From contig NZ_JOEE01000013.1 in NCBI RefSeq assembly GCF_000720925.1, forward strand, positions 1 to 36,708: 36,708 nt of DNA, given 5' to 3'. This DNA comes from Phycicoccus jejuensis (lineage in GTDB: Bacteria > Actinomycetota > Actinomycetes > Actinomycetales > Dermatophilaceae). The translations under genes were made by a program, and so were the position numbers. The notes beneath the pieces are model-generated. The model saw only the letters and a program-made list of their open reading frames with translations, searched no databases and was not told where the DNA came from. This document shows positions 1-7,799 of the stretch, in pieces. Within the stretch, counting starts at the first letter, position 1, and each line of letters starts with the position of its first letter.

Positions 1-1
1 C

Positions 2-91
2 CGCAAGACCCTCGGATGGAAGACACCCGCCGAAGCCCTCGACGAGCTACTGTCCCAACATCATTCAGTCGGTGTTGCGACCACCGGTTGA
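2..91 (+). pseudogene. IS30-family transposase, C-terminal fragment
   Basis: The frame opening at base 2 reads RKTLGWKTPAEALDELL and ends VATTG before a TGA at 89-91. This is the characteristic C-terminus of IS30-family DDE transposases. The fragment enters from outside the window, so its catalytic part is not visible. Directly after its stop the sequence becomes the 3' part of an IS3-family transposase, so one element appears to have broken or inserted into the other here. Family assignment rests on the RKTLGWKTPAEAL motif; whether the upstream part is intact is unknown. Confidence 0.8.
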
Positions 92-386
92 GTCCGGTCA
101 GTACACCTCGTGGGTCTTCGGTCACCGCCTGCGCGACGCCGGCCTGCTCGGCTCGATGGGCCGGGTCGCCTCGTCAGTGGACAACGCCCTCATCGAGTCG
201 TTCTGGTCCACCATGCAGCGCGAGCTGCTCGACCGCCGCCCCTGGACCTCACGCGTGGAGCTGGCCGCGGCGATCTTCGAATGGATCGAAGGCTGGTACA
301 ACCCCCGCCGGCGGCACTCCACCCTGGGGTACCTGTCCCCGCACGAGTACGAAGCCCTTCACACCGCCGCCATCACCGCGGCATGA
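92..386 (+). pseudogene. IS3-family transposase orfB, C-terminal fragment
   Basis: About 98 residues of an IS3-family orfB (rve integrase core) remain. Visible landmarks are GQYTSW, the SVDNALIESFW block containing the catalytic Glu, and the terminal WYNPRRRHSTLGYLSP block typical of the family. The first catalytic Asp residues and the whole orfA are missing, because the fragment starts at the junction with IS30 sequence near base 92. A 26-bp terminal repeat follows the stop, so the 3' end of the element is preserved while its 5' part is lost. It cannot be functional as it stands. Confidence 0.85.
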
Positions 387-401
387 TCACCACACCGAAA
401 C

Positions 402-427
402 TGTCCGGGAAACCGGGTCAGGCTCCG
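402..427 (+). repeat. IS3 right terminal inverted repeat
   Basis: The bases from TGTCCGGGAAACCGGGTCA onward, followed by GGCTCCG, are the imperfect reverse complement of 36365-36390 at the other end of the window. The two share CGGAGCCTGACCCG at the outer end and CCGGACA at the inner end. They therefore look like right and left ends of the same type of IS3 element, in the same orientation. No target duplication could be read. Confidence 0.7.
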
Positions 428-585
428 GGGCGCGTTAGGAGCGCGAGTTTGGCGAAGTCGGATCGGCGGCGAGCCGGTTGGGCGCTCAGCTTCACTTCGA
501 CGACGATTAGGTTGGGCGTCTCACTTCTTGGGGGGTCGGCGCTGACTAGGCGCTCGTGGAATACCAGATCGGGGATGAACAAGCG

Positions 586-1193
586 CTATGTCGGGGTTGC
601 TGTCGGCTCGTCATTTGCCGGCTTAGGGCCCGGCGGGGCGATGTAGGGCTTGATGACCCTTCGAGACTTCGCCATGGCCCCTGCCCGGCTGTACTCCACG
701 TCCCACGTGTGGGCATTGAGCGCTGGGGGCGCGTCGCGGTCTCTCGAAGAGCCGCACAAGATGCGAGTGCAGTCGTGCCACGACGCCACGTTCGGTGGTG
801 GCCACGATCGGGCCCGCTCCTTGTAAAGGGTGCTAAGGGCGTTGGAGATCCGTTGCAGCAGGATAGTTTCGAGCTGGTTGCGCGGTGGGGGAAGCGATCC
901 ACACTGCATGATCGCACCGACCGCGCGGCTTGCGAGCGCACCTCGATTTCCGCTGTGCAGGGACCGACCACCAGTACATGGGGACCCGCCCAGCCCATGG
1001 CGCCAATTTCCTCCCGCTGATGAGCGCACGTCCATTCGTAGGCAGCGGCAGCCACGAGCATGCTGGCGAACAGGCGCCAGGAAGGAGCCTCCTGATCAGG
1101 CCGCCTGACCCAAACGCTCACCAATCGGTGCAGCTGTCCCCCGGAGGCGGTCGTGCCGTCGATCTCGGACTCGTTGGTCAATCCAGAGGTCAT
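586..1193 (-). pseudogene. hypothetical protein, probably frameshifted
   Basis: Two overlapping minus-strand frames each look protein-like over half of this stretch. The upstream half (start near 1193, MTSGLTNESEIDG) reads well to about 925. A different frame (QLETILLQRISNALSTLY, later WDVEYSRAGAMAKSRR) reads well from about 925 to the stop at 586. The simplest explanation is one gene of roughly 200 residues broken by a one-base indel near 920-935. I recognise no family. A plus-strand frame over the same bases looks like a shadow. Confidence is low because neither half has a clear ribosome-binding site or known motif. Confidence 0.35.
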
Positions 1194-1370
1194 GTCGGGT
1201 GCTTGCCCGCGAGGCGTTGCTGGACGCCAACCCCCGCGCGCAGCTTGCTCTTCCACTTCATTTCGCCAACGGCGTAGTGTCTGCTCTCATGGTGAGAACT
1301 CAGAGCGAAGCGCGGGCGGCGACCGGCGGACCCCAGTCGTCGAGACCCGCCCGTGTCGACGGCACGCCGG

Positions 1371-1388
1371 CGTATAGAGGGCTACACT
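1371..1388 (+). promoter_or_regulatory. candidate promoter, TATAGAGG type
   Basis: GTATAGAGGGCTACAC lies about 65 bp before the start at 1441. A near-identical string, GTATAGAGGACTGCAC, lies before the HTH gene at 3443. The shared TATAGA would serve as a -10 element. No convincing -35 box is visible at either copy, so the shared bases could also include an operator. Confidence 0.4.
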
Positions 1389-1440
1389 CAAGGCTTCGAC
1401 TCACGCTGGGGTGTTCTGGCGTGGATGGGCGGGTCTCGTG

Positions 1441-1812
1441 ATGTGGTGGCGAAAGGTGCGCCCCGCGGCGCAAGGGGGGGAGGTGGTGGTCCTAGCCAGG
1501 GCGCTTGCAGAGGATCTGAGCCTGCTCGCTCGGCAGGGGCGTGCGCCTTCTGTGGGCTTGGCCGAGAGCGCAAAAATGCTGGCGGCGATGGCGACGGTCT
1601 CTGTCGCACGCGAGGGGGGCATACTCAACGTCCACCTTGTGGCGGGCCAGGTCGAGGATGTCGTCTCGCGTCTGGCGTGGCTGATCGCCGATACCCAACG
1701 GCGCGGGGGGAAGGTGGGTGACGAGGTCATCGAGCTTGTATGGGAGTTGTCAACCATGGTCGAGGAGCTGGTTGATGGCCTTCGGCCCGAAGGTCAGCAG
1801 CGTCGATTCTGA
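1441..1812 (+). CDS. hypothetical protein, all-helical
   Basis: A 123-residue protein, MWWRKVRPAAQGGEV to LRPEGQQRRF. I chose the ATG at 1441; an overlapping GTG sits at 1438, and an upstream TTG-type start at 1411 is less likely. The body consists of alternating Leu/Val/Ala heptad-like segments (LARALAEDLSLLARQ, VEDVVSRLAWLIADT, VIELVWELSTMVEEL), so a small helical bundle is expected, with no signal peptide or membrane span. I recognise no family. It is a single gene, preceded by the TATAGAGG promoter candidate and followed by about 250 bp without a clear gene. Confidence 0.6.
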   Translation: MWWRKVRPAAQGGEVVVLARALAEDLSLLARQGRAPSVGLAESAKMLAAMATVSVAREGGILNVHLVAGQVEDVVSRLAWLIADTQRRGGKVGDEVIELVWELSTMVEELVDGLRPEGQQRRF

Positions 1813-2044
1813 TCGGGGTCTCTCTCAGGCGGCGAGGGCCCGAGCAGCATCGGTGTCCAACGCCTTCGCCAACTCTCGCATCGAAGGTTCGGCCTCCGCG
1901 CACCCCTGCGCGGCGTGGGTAGCGTTGATCACCGAGGATGGCGCCCCGGGTGATTCAGAGCGTCGCAAAGCGCTTGCAGGCGCATCTGAGGACATGTCAG
2001 CCGAGCCAGAGCTCTTTGGCTACTTCGCTCAGGGAGTGATTGTG

Positions 2045-2062
2045 TAGACGGCTATCCGTCTA
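2045..2062. promoter_or_regulatory. inverted repeat, probable operator of the XRE gene
   Basis: TAGACGG-CTAT-CCGTCTA is a perfect 7-bp inverted repeat ending 10 bp before the ATG at 2073. It overlaps where a -10 box would lie. XRE-family repressors commonly bind such dyads at their own promoter, so autoregulation is the likely reading. It could also be a short stem in the mRNA leader. Confidence 0.5.
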
Positions 2063-2072
2063 GTCTGTGCGC

Positions 2073-2387
2073 ATGACAGGCGATCGCAAGATGGCAGTTG
2101 GGCAGATGCTGCTTGGAGGGGCGCTGCGTGCACGTCGGTTGGAGCTTGGCTGGGGCCTGAGTGACATGGTGGAACGGACCGGGATGTCGATGAGCTTTAT
2201 CTCCGAGGTCGAACGCGGCCGCAAGACGCTTTCGCTGGAATCGCTCGTCGTCTTCGCCGGGGCGCTGGAGCTGACGGTGGTCGAACTGCTCACGGGCGTC
2301 TACCCGTTCGACGATGTGCGCGAACCGAAGGTTGTGGAGCCGCCCCTAGACGGTCGTATCGCCCGCTGGCAGCAGGGCAGCATCTAG
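2073..2387 (+). CDS. XRE-family helix-turn-helix regulator
   Basis: A 104-residue protein starting at the ATG at 2073; an alternative start at 2067 adds two residues. Residues about 13-70 form a classic XRE (Cro/C1-type) HTH. It begins with LGGALRARRLELGWGLSDMV, followed by the recognition-helix region SMSFISEVERGRKTLSLESL. The C-terminus (PFDDVREPKVVEPP) is a short acidic tail with no sensor domain. A perfect dyad just upstream suggests autorepression. It is probably a small stand-alone repressor; its targets are not evident, and the convergent gene at 2479-3195 need not be related. Confidence 0.85.
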   Translation: MTGDRKMAVGQMLLGGALRARRLELGWGLSDMVERTGMSMSFISEVERGRKTLSLESLVVFAGALELTVVELLTGVYPFDDVREPKVVEPPLDGRIARWQQGSI

Positions 2388-2478
2388 CCCCGCGGCGTAG
2401 GCGAGCCTGCTTCACCCGCCACTCCCGACGCCAGAGCTTCGGTGAGGGGCGGGAGGCGGACGGTTAAGGGACGGTTTC

Positions 2479-3195
2479 TCAGTCTTCGTCGGGCTCAACG
2501 GGAATTCCGCCGAGGTGGCGGGCGCAGTCCAGGCAGCCGGTCAAGGCGCCGTACGCCCGTGTGGCGTCACGTCCGTGGGGACACGGCTTATCGAGGTCGG
2601 CGAAGACCGCGTGCACGGCCGGCGCGATGTCGTGCACCGTGCGGGACTGGTCGGCCGCGAGGAGAGTGTGGGCCAGGGGGAGTGCGTGCCCTGGAAACGC
2701 GACCCCGGCTTCGGCCAGCCGAGTGAGGCGCTGATCCTCCGCGAACCTTCGGCGGTCATGGGCCGTCAATACTCGATTCCAGCTGGCTGACTGCTGCACT
2801 CGTCGCTGCAGGCTCGCCGTGCGACCCAAGGCGTCGCCAACCTCCTGCCATGCGCACAGCGAGACGACCGCGGCATGCCAGGACGGATCAGTCCACAAGG
2901 TGCGCAGGCTCTGCCGCGCGCATCGTAGGACTTCACTGTGGTGGCTCACGTACGTCGAATCTGCGATCTGCTGCCGCTGGCGCTCGCCCAGATGGAGGTT
3001 GATGCGGCGGCTCCACTCACCATCGGCCTCAAGGGGGTGGTCCACGGAGAAGAGGTAGCTCGAACGGCCGACCGAGATGTCGCCACCGACGCGCAAGACG
3101 AGCACGCGGCTGAGGCTGATGGTCACGGGGAAGTGCTGGCCCAGCACCTCCACGAAAGCCTCGGGGTACAGCGTGGGTAGCGGCAGCATCATCAT
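2479..3195 (-). CDS. hypothetical protein with Cys/His-rich C-terminus
   Basis: A 238-residue protein, MMMLPLPTLYPEAFVEVLGQ to PVEPDED. The ATG cluster at 3195 is the most plausible start; the upstream residues in frame are Arg-rich and non-protein-like. The middle is helical and Trp/Gln-rich (SLCAWQEVGDALGRT). The last 40 residues hold CPHGRD and GCLDCARHLG, a possible zinc site. No signal peptide or membrane helix is seen and I recognise no family. It converges on the XRE gene and has no obvious operon partner. Confidence 0.65.
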   Translation of the reverse strand: MMMLPLPTLYPEAFVEVLGQHFPVTISLSRVLVLRVGGDISVGRSSYLFSVDHPLEADGEWSRRINLHLGERQRQQIADSTYVSHHSEVLRCARQSLRTLWTDPSWHAAVVSLCAWQEVGDALGRTASLQRRVQQSASWNRVLTAHDRRRFAEDQRLTRLAEAGVAFPGHALPLAHTLLAADQSRTVHDIAPAVHAVFADLDKPCPHGRDATRAYGALTGCLDCARHLGGIPVEPDED

Positions 3196-3407
3196 GCAGC
3201 CGCACCGTCGCAACATGCCGTGGCCGCGCAATCGCCTACGGACCGGCAGGCGCACGGCGTCGCCCCTCGAGCAGTTCCAGCTTTGCAGAGAGCCCAGCCG
3301 ACGGAGTCTCGAGCGCAGCGCGCATTATTCGCCCCTTGCGTAGTATTACAGCCGTGCATCACCGTCCCCATGGCTGCGGCGTTCAGGGGCGCGCCCTCTC
3401 GGGTCCG

Positions 3408-3424
3408 TGTGTATAGAGGACTGC
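3408..3424 (+). promoter_or_regulatory. candidate promoter, TATAGAGG type
   Basis: GTATAGAGGACTGCAC is located about 30 bp before the start at 3443. It is nearly identical to 1371-1388 upstream of another small gene. TATAGA fits a -10 element. Two independent upstream positions sharing about 16 bp suggests a common regulator or sigma factor. Confidence 0.4.
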
Positions 3425-3442
3425 ACGCTGTGGCATGGGCGC

Positions 3443-3742
3443 ATGTCCTCCCCGCCGCGACGTGCCGGAGCCCGGCGCGGGGTGCTCTCGCGTGAGGTGC
3501 GCCAGGCGTTGCGCGCCGAGACCAGGCGCCTGGACGACATGAGCGACCCACTGCGACAGGCGAAAGCCGTCGGTGACTTCTTCGCTGCCTTGGACGGCGA
3601 GCTGGAGGCGGTGGCGATAGTGCGGCTCCAGGCGGTGCGCGAGCTGCGAGCCATGGGCTGGTCCTATGACCGGATCGCGCGGGAGACGGGCCTGTCGAAA
3701 GGCCGCGTCGCGCAACTGGTGAGGGACCCGCGCGGACGATGA
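3443..3742 (+). CDS. small helix-turn-helix protein, sigma-region-4-like
   Basis: A 99-residue protein starting at the ATG at 3443 (MSSPPRRAGARRGVLSREV). Residues about 35-62 form an amphipathic helix (LRQAKAVGDFFAALDGELEA). Residues about 65-95 form an HTH of the sigma-70 region 4 or resolvase type: RELRAMGWSYDRIARETGLS then KGRVAQLVRDP. Such short proteins are common accessory DNA-binding factors on actinobacterial mobile DNA. The TATAGAGG promoter candidate is immediately upstream. The function beyond DNA binding is not known. Confidence 0.75.
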   Translation: MSSPPRRAGARRGVLSREVRQALRAETRRLDDMSDPLRQAKAVGDFFAALDGELEAVAIVRLQAVRELRAMGWSYDRIARETGLSKGRVAQLVRDPRGR

Positions 3743-3778
3743 GTGGGCCGGTTCAGCTCACGAGCCGGAGCCAGAGGA

Positions 3779-4471
3779 TCATGTGTCCGACTCACCCGTG
3801 ATCGGGCGAACTGGCAGGGGCGGCTCTGGTGGGGAGGTCGGACCCGAGCCGGTCGCCCAGGGTCGAATGGACAGGGCCGCTCGCGTGTCGACGACAACAG
3901 TCAGCTCTGGTCGCCCCACTGCGCGACATACGAAGCTGGCAGTCCCGTCCAGACAGGGCCACAGCAGAACCTCCTCGACTCGCCAATGCGCCTGCGAGGG
4001 TTCTGTGATTGCTTGAGAGAGAGCGGTCCGGAGGTATGTGCGGGCATCCAGGTTGAGGATGTGCAGCGAGCTTGCATCTCGGATGGCCCAGCTGCCTGTC
4101 ATCCCGGGGGTCAGATGGCTGACCGGTGCCGGGCCGCCAGGTGAGCTCTGGGGGAGTGGTGAGAGCCGCTCGAGGTGGTCCACCGGCGTGGTGGTTCGGA
4201 CGGTGCTGGTCCCGTCTGCGCGGACGACGAGAACCAATGAAAGCGACTCTCCGATGCCGATCGGGCCCCACGCCTGCAGTGGCAGCACCTCGTCGTCTCG
4301 TCGTAAGTGGGCGGCCGGCCATGCAAGGCCCGGCTCCGTGCGTCGTGAACGCGTGACGGTCAGTGCATCCAGGTCCAGCTGGTAGACGGCGCTCTGGGTT
4401 TGTACCAGCCAGCGACCGGCCATCGGCATGAGGCGCAGACGTTCGGGCTTGGGGGGCGGGGGAGGCTGCAT
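3779..4471 (-). CDS. hypothetical protein with LDL repeats, third gene of operon
   Basis: A 230-residue protein starting MQPPPPPKPERLRL at 4471; the longer upstream frame runs through the preceding gene and is not protein-like. It contains two copies of a module also seen twice in the neighbouring gene: LVQTQSAVYQLDLDALTVTR near residue 20 and AIRDASSLHILNLDARTYLR near residue 127. Each module is a Trp/Ala-Val-Arg start followed by a YxLDLD strand pair, suggesting beta-propeller or WD-like blades. The upstream gene stops 4 bp before it, so the two are co-transcribed and are probably paralogues. Family and function are unrecognised. Confidence 0.65.
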   Translation of the reverse strand: MQPPPPPKPERLRLMPMAGRWLVQTQSAVYQLDLDALTVTRSRRTEPGLAWPAAHLRRDDEVLPLQAWGPIGIGESLSLVLVVRADGTSTVRTTTPVDHLERLSPLPQSSPGGPAPVSHLTPGMTGSWAIRDASSLHILNLDARTYLRTALSQAITEPSQAHWRVEEVLLWPCLDGTASFVCRAVGRPELTVVVDTRAALSIRPWATGSGPTSPPEPPLPVRPITGESDT

Positions 4472-4475
4472 GGTG

Positions 4476-5045
4476 CTAGCTGACCTGCTGGATCGCGATG
4501 ATGGTTGCGCTCTGGCGCCACTGCTCGGTCGACTCGTCAAGGGGGTCGTGGCAGGTGAGGTAGCTGACCCGGCCGACGCGTGGCCAGCGCAGCACCTGAT
4601 GGATCTGTAGGGGCCTGCCGTCGTAGGCCATGGCTGTCGCGGATGGTCCCGGCAGCCGGGTGTAGGTGTTGGCGTCAAGGTCCCAGAGGTGGGTCGAGGT
4701 CAGCGTCCGGACAGCCCACGCTCCGCCTGCGCTGCGGGCGAGCGGCGACTCCTGGAACACCTCAGGCTCCACCCGCGTGAGACGCCGCACGCGAGCGGTG
4801 ATGTGCTCCCGATGGGCATCGCCACACCCCAGCAATAAGGAGAGCTCCCTACCGGGCGTCATCGGCCCGTGCTCGAGCAGCCGCAGGACGATGCCGTCCA
4901 GCTCTGGTGCCGCTGAGCCGGTTACCGGCCGCCCCCGACGGTCCAGCGCGGGAAGCCGCACCGCTTGCTGCTGCTCGAGGTCGAGCAAGTACAGGGCTGG
5001 GTCGGTCAGGACCGCCCAGATGCCGCGTCTTGTCGCCTCAGCCAC
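4476..5045 (-). CDS. hypothetical protein with LDL repeats, second gene of operon
   Basis: A 189-residue protein, MAEATRRGIWAVLTD to IIAIQQVS. It carries two repeat modules: AVLTDPALYLLDLEQQQAVR at about residue 11, and AVRTLTSTHLWDLDANTYTR at about residue 111. These align with the two modules of the downstream gene. In the sheet-like segment after the second module, VLRWPRVGRVSYLTC corresponds to VLLWPCLDGTASFVC in the paralogue. It overlaps the upstream gene by 8 bp (5038-5045), which implies translational coupling. No signal peptide is seen. It is probably a cytosolic partner of the other two operon products. Confidence 0.7.
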   Translation of the reverse strand: MAEATRRGIWAVLTDPALYLLDLEQQQAVRLPALDRRGRPVTGSAAPELDGIVLRLLEHGPMTPGRELSLLLGCGDAHREHITARVRRLTRVEPEVFQESPLARSAGGAWAVRTLTSTHLWDLDANTYTRLPGPSATAMAYDGRPLQIHQVLRWPRVGRVSYLTCHDPLDESTEQWRQSATIIAIQQVS

Positions 5046-5601
5046 CCGTTCCCTCCCGACCTCGGTTGTCGCTTGTCCTCCACGCGGCAGCCGGTGTGGC
5101 TGCTGTGGAGGGCATCTCGAGCAGCGTCATCACGCCTTTGAGAACTTCAGGCGGCATCCCTGCGACTCGAGCCTGTCGCACGAGGTCGTCCGCCTCTGCG
5201 GCGGCGTTGCGTGCTGCCAGTTCGGACTCCACCAGGGCTCCGAGCAGGGCCCAGGCGCGGAAAGCCGTCGCGCGGCGGCCGTCGTGGAAACGGTCGGTGC
5301 GGGTCGGTGCCGTCGCCTGCTCCCACGCCGTCGGCTCAGGCACTGGGTAGACGCCTGTGCCGTCGCAGGTTGAGCACGCCGCCCCAGTGAAGTCCTGAGG
5401 GCGCAGGAGTGCGGTGATGCGGAACGAGCCGCCGACGATCAGCTCCAAGGTGCAGTCGACGCAGTAGGCGACGTCGGCTTCGGCGGGTCCGCCATCACCG
5501 AGGAAGATCCCGACCGCAGCGGCGGGCACGAGGTGGTGGTCCCAGCTCTCACAGTGCCTGGGAGGTGCTGTGTCCTCATGGTGGGGCTTGAACGTGCTCA
5601 C
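5038..5601 (-). CDS. hypothetical zinc-binding protein, first gene of operon
   Basis: A 187-residue protein starting with a GTG at 5601 (MSTFKPHHEDTAPPRHCESW). Cys pairs at CVDC and CSTCDGTG resemble a zinc ribbon or a single DnaJ-type CxxCxGxG half. The second half is an Ala-rich helix (SELAARNAAAEADDLVRQAR). The start sits 6 nt downstream of a TAATAT -10 element, so the mRNA is probably leaderless and begins at the GTG. It heads a three-gene operon with two LDL-repeat proteins. Function is unknown; metal binding is inferred from the Cys spacing only. Confidence 0.7.
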   Translation of the reverse strand: MSTFKPHHEDTAPPRHCESWDHHLVPAAAVGIFLGDGGPAEADVAYCVDCTLELIVGGSFRITALLRPQDFTGAACSTCDGTGVYPVPEPTAWEQATAPTRTDRFHDGRRATAFRAWALLGALVESELAARNAAAEADDLVRQARVAGMPPEVLKGVMTLLEMPSTAATPAAAWRTSDNRGREGTGG

Positions 5602-5620
5602 ACCGCTATATTACGCCAAC
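5601..5620 (-). promoter_or_regulatory. leaderless promoter shared with the recombinase locus
   Basis: Read on the minus strand this is TGGCGTAATATAGCGGTGTG, up to a one-base offset. It differs by one base from 9614-9633, upstream of the tyrosine recombinase. TAATAT (5613-5608) is a good -10 box, and the GTG start at 5601 lies exactly where transcription should begin. Identity continues on both sides of the -10 box, which suggests a shared operator as well as a shared promoter. Confidence 0.6.
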
Positions 5621-5887
5621 AGCGAAGTGTGAAGGTGCTGGCGCGTCGAGACGGACCGAGAGGGCTTCTTGGGGCGTGGTTTATGTGTGTTCGCGCTCGA
5701 GGCAGCCTCGGGGGTCCCGCATGCTCGGTCGATACCGCGTTCGGCTCGCGCCTGGGTGCGGCGACCCCTTCGGGCGGGACCACGGCACGTGCTCGCTGTA
5801 GGCGGGGAGGAGCCCGGCATCGCGCCAGCCGAGTCAGCCGATCTCGTTGTCGACGCCAGCTGCGGGGCCGGGCGGACGCGCGTCGCG

Positions 5888-6361
5888 TCAGTCAGCCTGG
5901 GTCGCCTCCGCCTTCTCGCTCCTCCTTGCGGAGCGAGCGAGCCACCACCGGCGCACGGACTGAAAGCACCAAGCACCCTCAGCCACGAGTGCGATGCCGA
6001 CCAGACCCACCCCGCACACAAGGAGGACCAACGCCGACACGACCCGTACCCCGGACAGGGAGAGCGAGGAGACACCCCCCACGTACGGCGCGAGCGAAAG
6101 AGCACCCAAGCCCAGCGCTGCAAGAGCTAGGACCATCGAGTGCAGATCTGGTTCCCTGGCCTTCAAGGCCTCCCGCTCCACGTGCCGCTCGACGACCGTC
6201 AGCCACCGTTCGCGCTGGGTTCCGTCCAACATCTGCAGAACCTCGAGTGCACGCTTCGTGGCGTCGTGACGAGCGGCCACGTGACGGGAGGCAACCCATG
6301 AGGACACCACGGCAACAGCGATCCCGGAGAGGGCAACCAAGATCGGCTCGGTCGTCGACAT
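5888..6361 (-). CDS. small membrane protein
   Basis: A 157-residue protein starting MSTTEPILVALSG at 6361. Residues about 6-22 form a membrane helix. Next comes a charged cytoplasmic stretch (HDATKRALEVLQML, VVERHVEREALKAREPD). Two more hydrophobic helices follow at about residues 77-95 and 108-130, and the tail is basic (RRWWLARSARRSEKAE). It is probably a three-span inner-membrane protein; no enzymatic motif is seen. The extended frame above 6361 is Arg-rich and unlikely to be coding. It is divergent from the zinc-ribbon gene at 6508. Confidence 0.65.
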   Translation of the reverse strand: MSTTEPILVALSGIAVAVVSSWVASRHVAARHDATKRALEVLQMLDGTQRERWLTVVERHVEREALKAREPDLHSMVLALAALGLGALSLAPYVGGVSSLSLSGVRVVSALVLLVCGVGLVGIALVAEGAWCFQSVRRWWLARSARRSEKAEATQAD

Positions 6362-6507
6362 GCCGCCATCCTCGCGCAGCGTCCCCACGCTCGCCCATGC
6401 CCGCAAGCCCGCGTGTCGGGGACTGCGACTGACGGGCCGACTGCGCACTCGAGGCACACGACCTGTGGCTGATTGACGCGACGTTCCCGCACGGCACCGT
6501 TCAGCCC

Positions 6508-6759
6508 ATGACAACACACGCGCACCGCGCCGACCCGTCCATGACCCCCGACTGCCCGCGATGCGGCGAAGCCGAGTACCTGACCAACGTGCAGGAGACC
6601 GAGCGCGTCAGCCGCTACGGCATCCTGGGGCGCGACCACGACGGACTGCTCGTCTTCGATGACGAGGTCGTCACTGCCGAGGTGTACCTCGACAACTACC
6701 TCGAGTGCGAGCAGTGCGGCTGGCAGGACCGGGGGAGCGACTGGGCTGAGCGCCTTTAG
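6508..6759 (+). CDS. small zinc-ribbon protein
   Basis: An 83-residue acidic protein with two CxxC pairs that would make one zinc ribbon: DCPRCGEAEYL at residues about 15-25 and LECEQCGWQD at about 65-74. Between them lies a beta-rich segment (SRYGILGRDHDGLLVFDDEV). Start at the ATG at 6508; an ATG at 6541 is an alternative that keeps both Cys pairs. Proteins of this size and pattern are usually nucleic-acid or protein adaptors. I recognise no named family. Confidence 0.7.
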   Translation: MTTHAHRADPSMTPDCPRCGEAEYLTNVQETERVSRYGILGRDHDGLLVFDDEVVTAEVYLDNYLECEQCGWQDRGSDWAERL

Positions 6760-7799
6760 GCCCCCGGGCGGAGTCGTGCCTCCATCGCCAGGTGCAAGCC
6801 AGCGAGCGGCGGCTTGCCGAGGCCACAGCAAGAAGGGCATCGTCTCCAAGCTCCGTCACCGACCTTGCGGCTGGCCCGTATCCCCGCCAAGAGCCACTGA
6901 CGATAATCCTTCAGGCGCGGCCCGTTGCGCGTGCGCCCCGACCCCGGGTGCACCGAAATGGGCTCGTCTGGGTGCCCGGAACCACACCGAGCTCGAACGG
7001 CTCGTCTGGGTGCCCGGAACCACACCGAGCTCGAACGGCTCGCCCGGCACTGGGCCGAGAGTCCGTCGCGCTCACCGCGCACCGAGCGCGCACCCCTTTG
7101 GGGGGAGGGTCGTCAAGGCCACGAGCCGCTTCTCACCTTTCCGCCGACCGCCAGACAGCTGGGTTGCCCCCATTGATGGGTATCGGTCCTCTTGGAAGAG
7201 CGACGGGCGAGGTGGGTTAAGGACCGCGGTCGTGGTGCCCGGGTGAGGGTATCGGTGAACGCGACCAGGTCTTGCACCACGGCGCCACACGGGCCCGACA
7301 AGGCTGGGACCCGTGTCCCGCAAAGGGAATTTTCGCCGCGTAGATTGAGGCCGTGCACCATTGCAGCTGTCTCGCAACGAATCACTGCTGAGTTCGGCCT
7401 GCTGGCCCGCGTCGTCCGGCGCCTCACCGGCACTACGGATCCTTGGTGAGGGCGGCAGACCCAGACTTGGCAGATGTCGAGCGGATGGAGGGCAGTTCGC
7501 GGCGTCGCGGACCCAGCGACTCCGTTGGTGCGCACCAAGCGTCACCCGCTGCCCGGGCCCGTCCGAGGGGCAGGCGGCTGTGGCCACCAACCATGGACCG
7601 GGGCTCCCGGGATCGCCCCCGCAACTGGGACCGCTGCGGCGCCAACCCGCCCTCGCGCTGTCGACGCACTCCATGGCGGCCAGCTCATCAGCAAGGTCGG
7701 GGACACAGACGCCACTTGCGCGACCACCGGCACCGAGTGCCATGCGGGGGGTCGCGCCCCACTTCGCCTTCGGCGCCGGCATCGTCGACGTGCGGCGCA
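6760..7799. other. gene-poor stretch, possibly decayed mobile DNA
   Basis: No frame over this kilobase looks like a real protein: the open frames are Arg/Ser/Pro-rich shadows on both strands. It contains a perfect two-copy 38-bp tandem repeat (6961-7036). It may be the remains of an insertion sequence, but I could not identify a transposase motif or terminal repeats. Confidence 0.5.
6961..7036. repeat. 38-bp tandem repeat, two copies
   Basis: The unit starting GGCTCGTCTGGGTGCCCGGA occurs twice without mismatch (6961-6998, 6999-7036). A partial third copy (GGCTCG) follows. It lies in non-coding DNA. Slippage or recent duplication would explain it. Confidence 0.85.

Noticed and set aside
1718..2047. 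109-residue plus-strand frame between the helical gene and the XRE gene
   Set aside because: Its first third is a shadow of the 1441-1812 gene and the rest is Ala/Ser-rich without a good start. It may be a remnant but is not supportable as a gene.
5533..6432. 299-residue plus-strand frame
   Set aside because: It is Arg/Ser/Pro-rich throughout and overlaps the membrane protein on the other strand; no start signal is seen.
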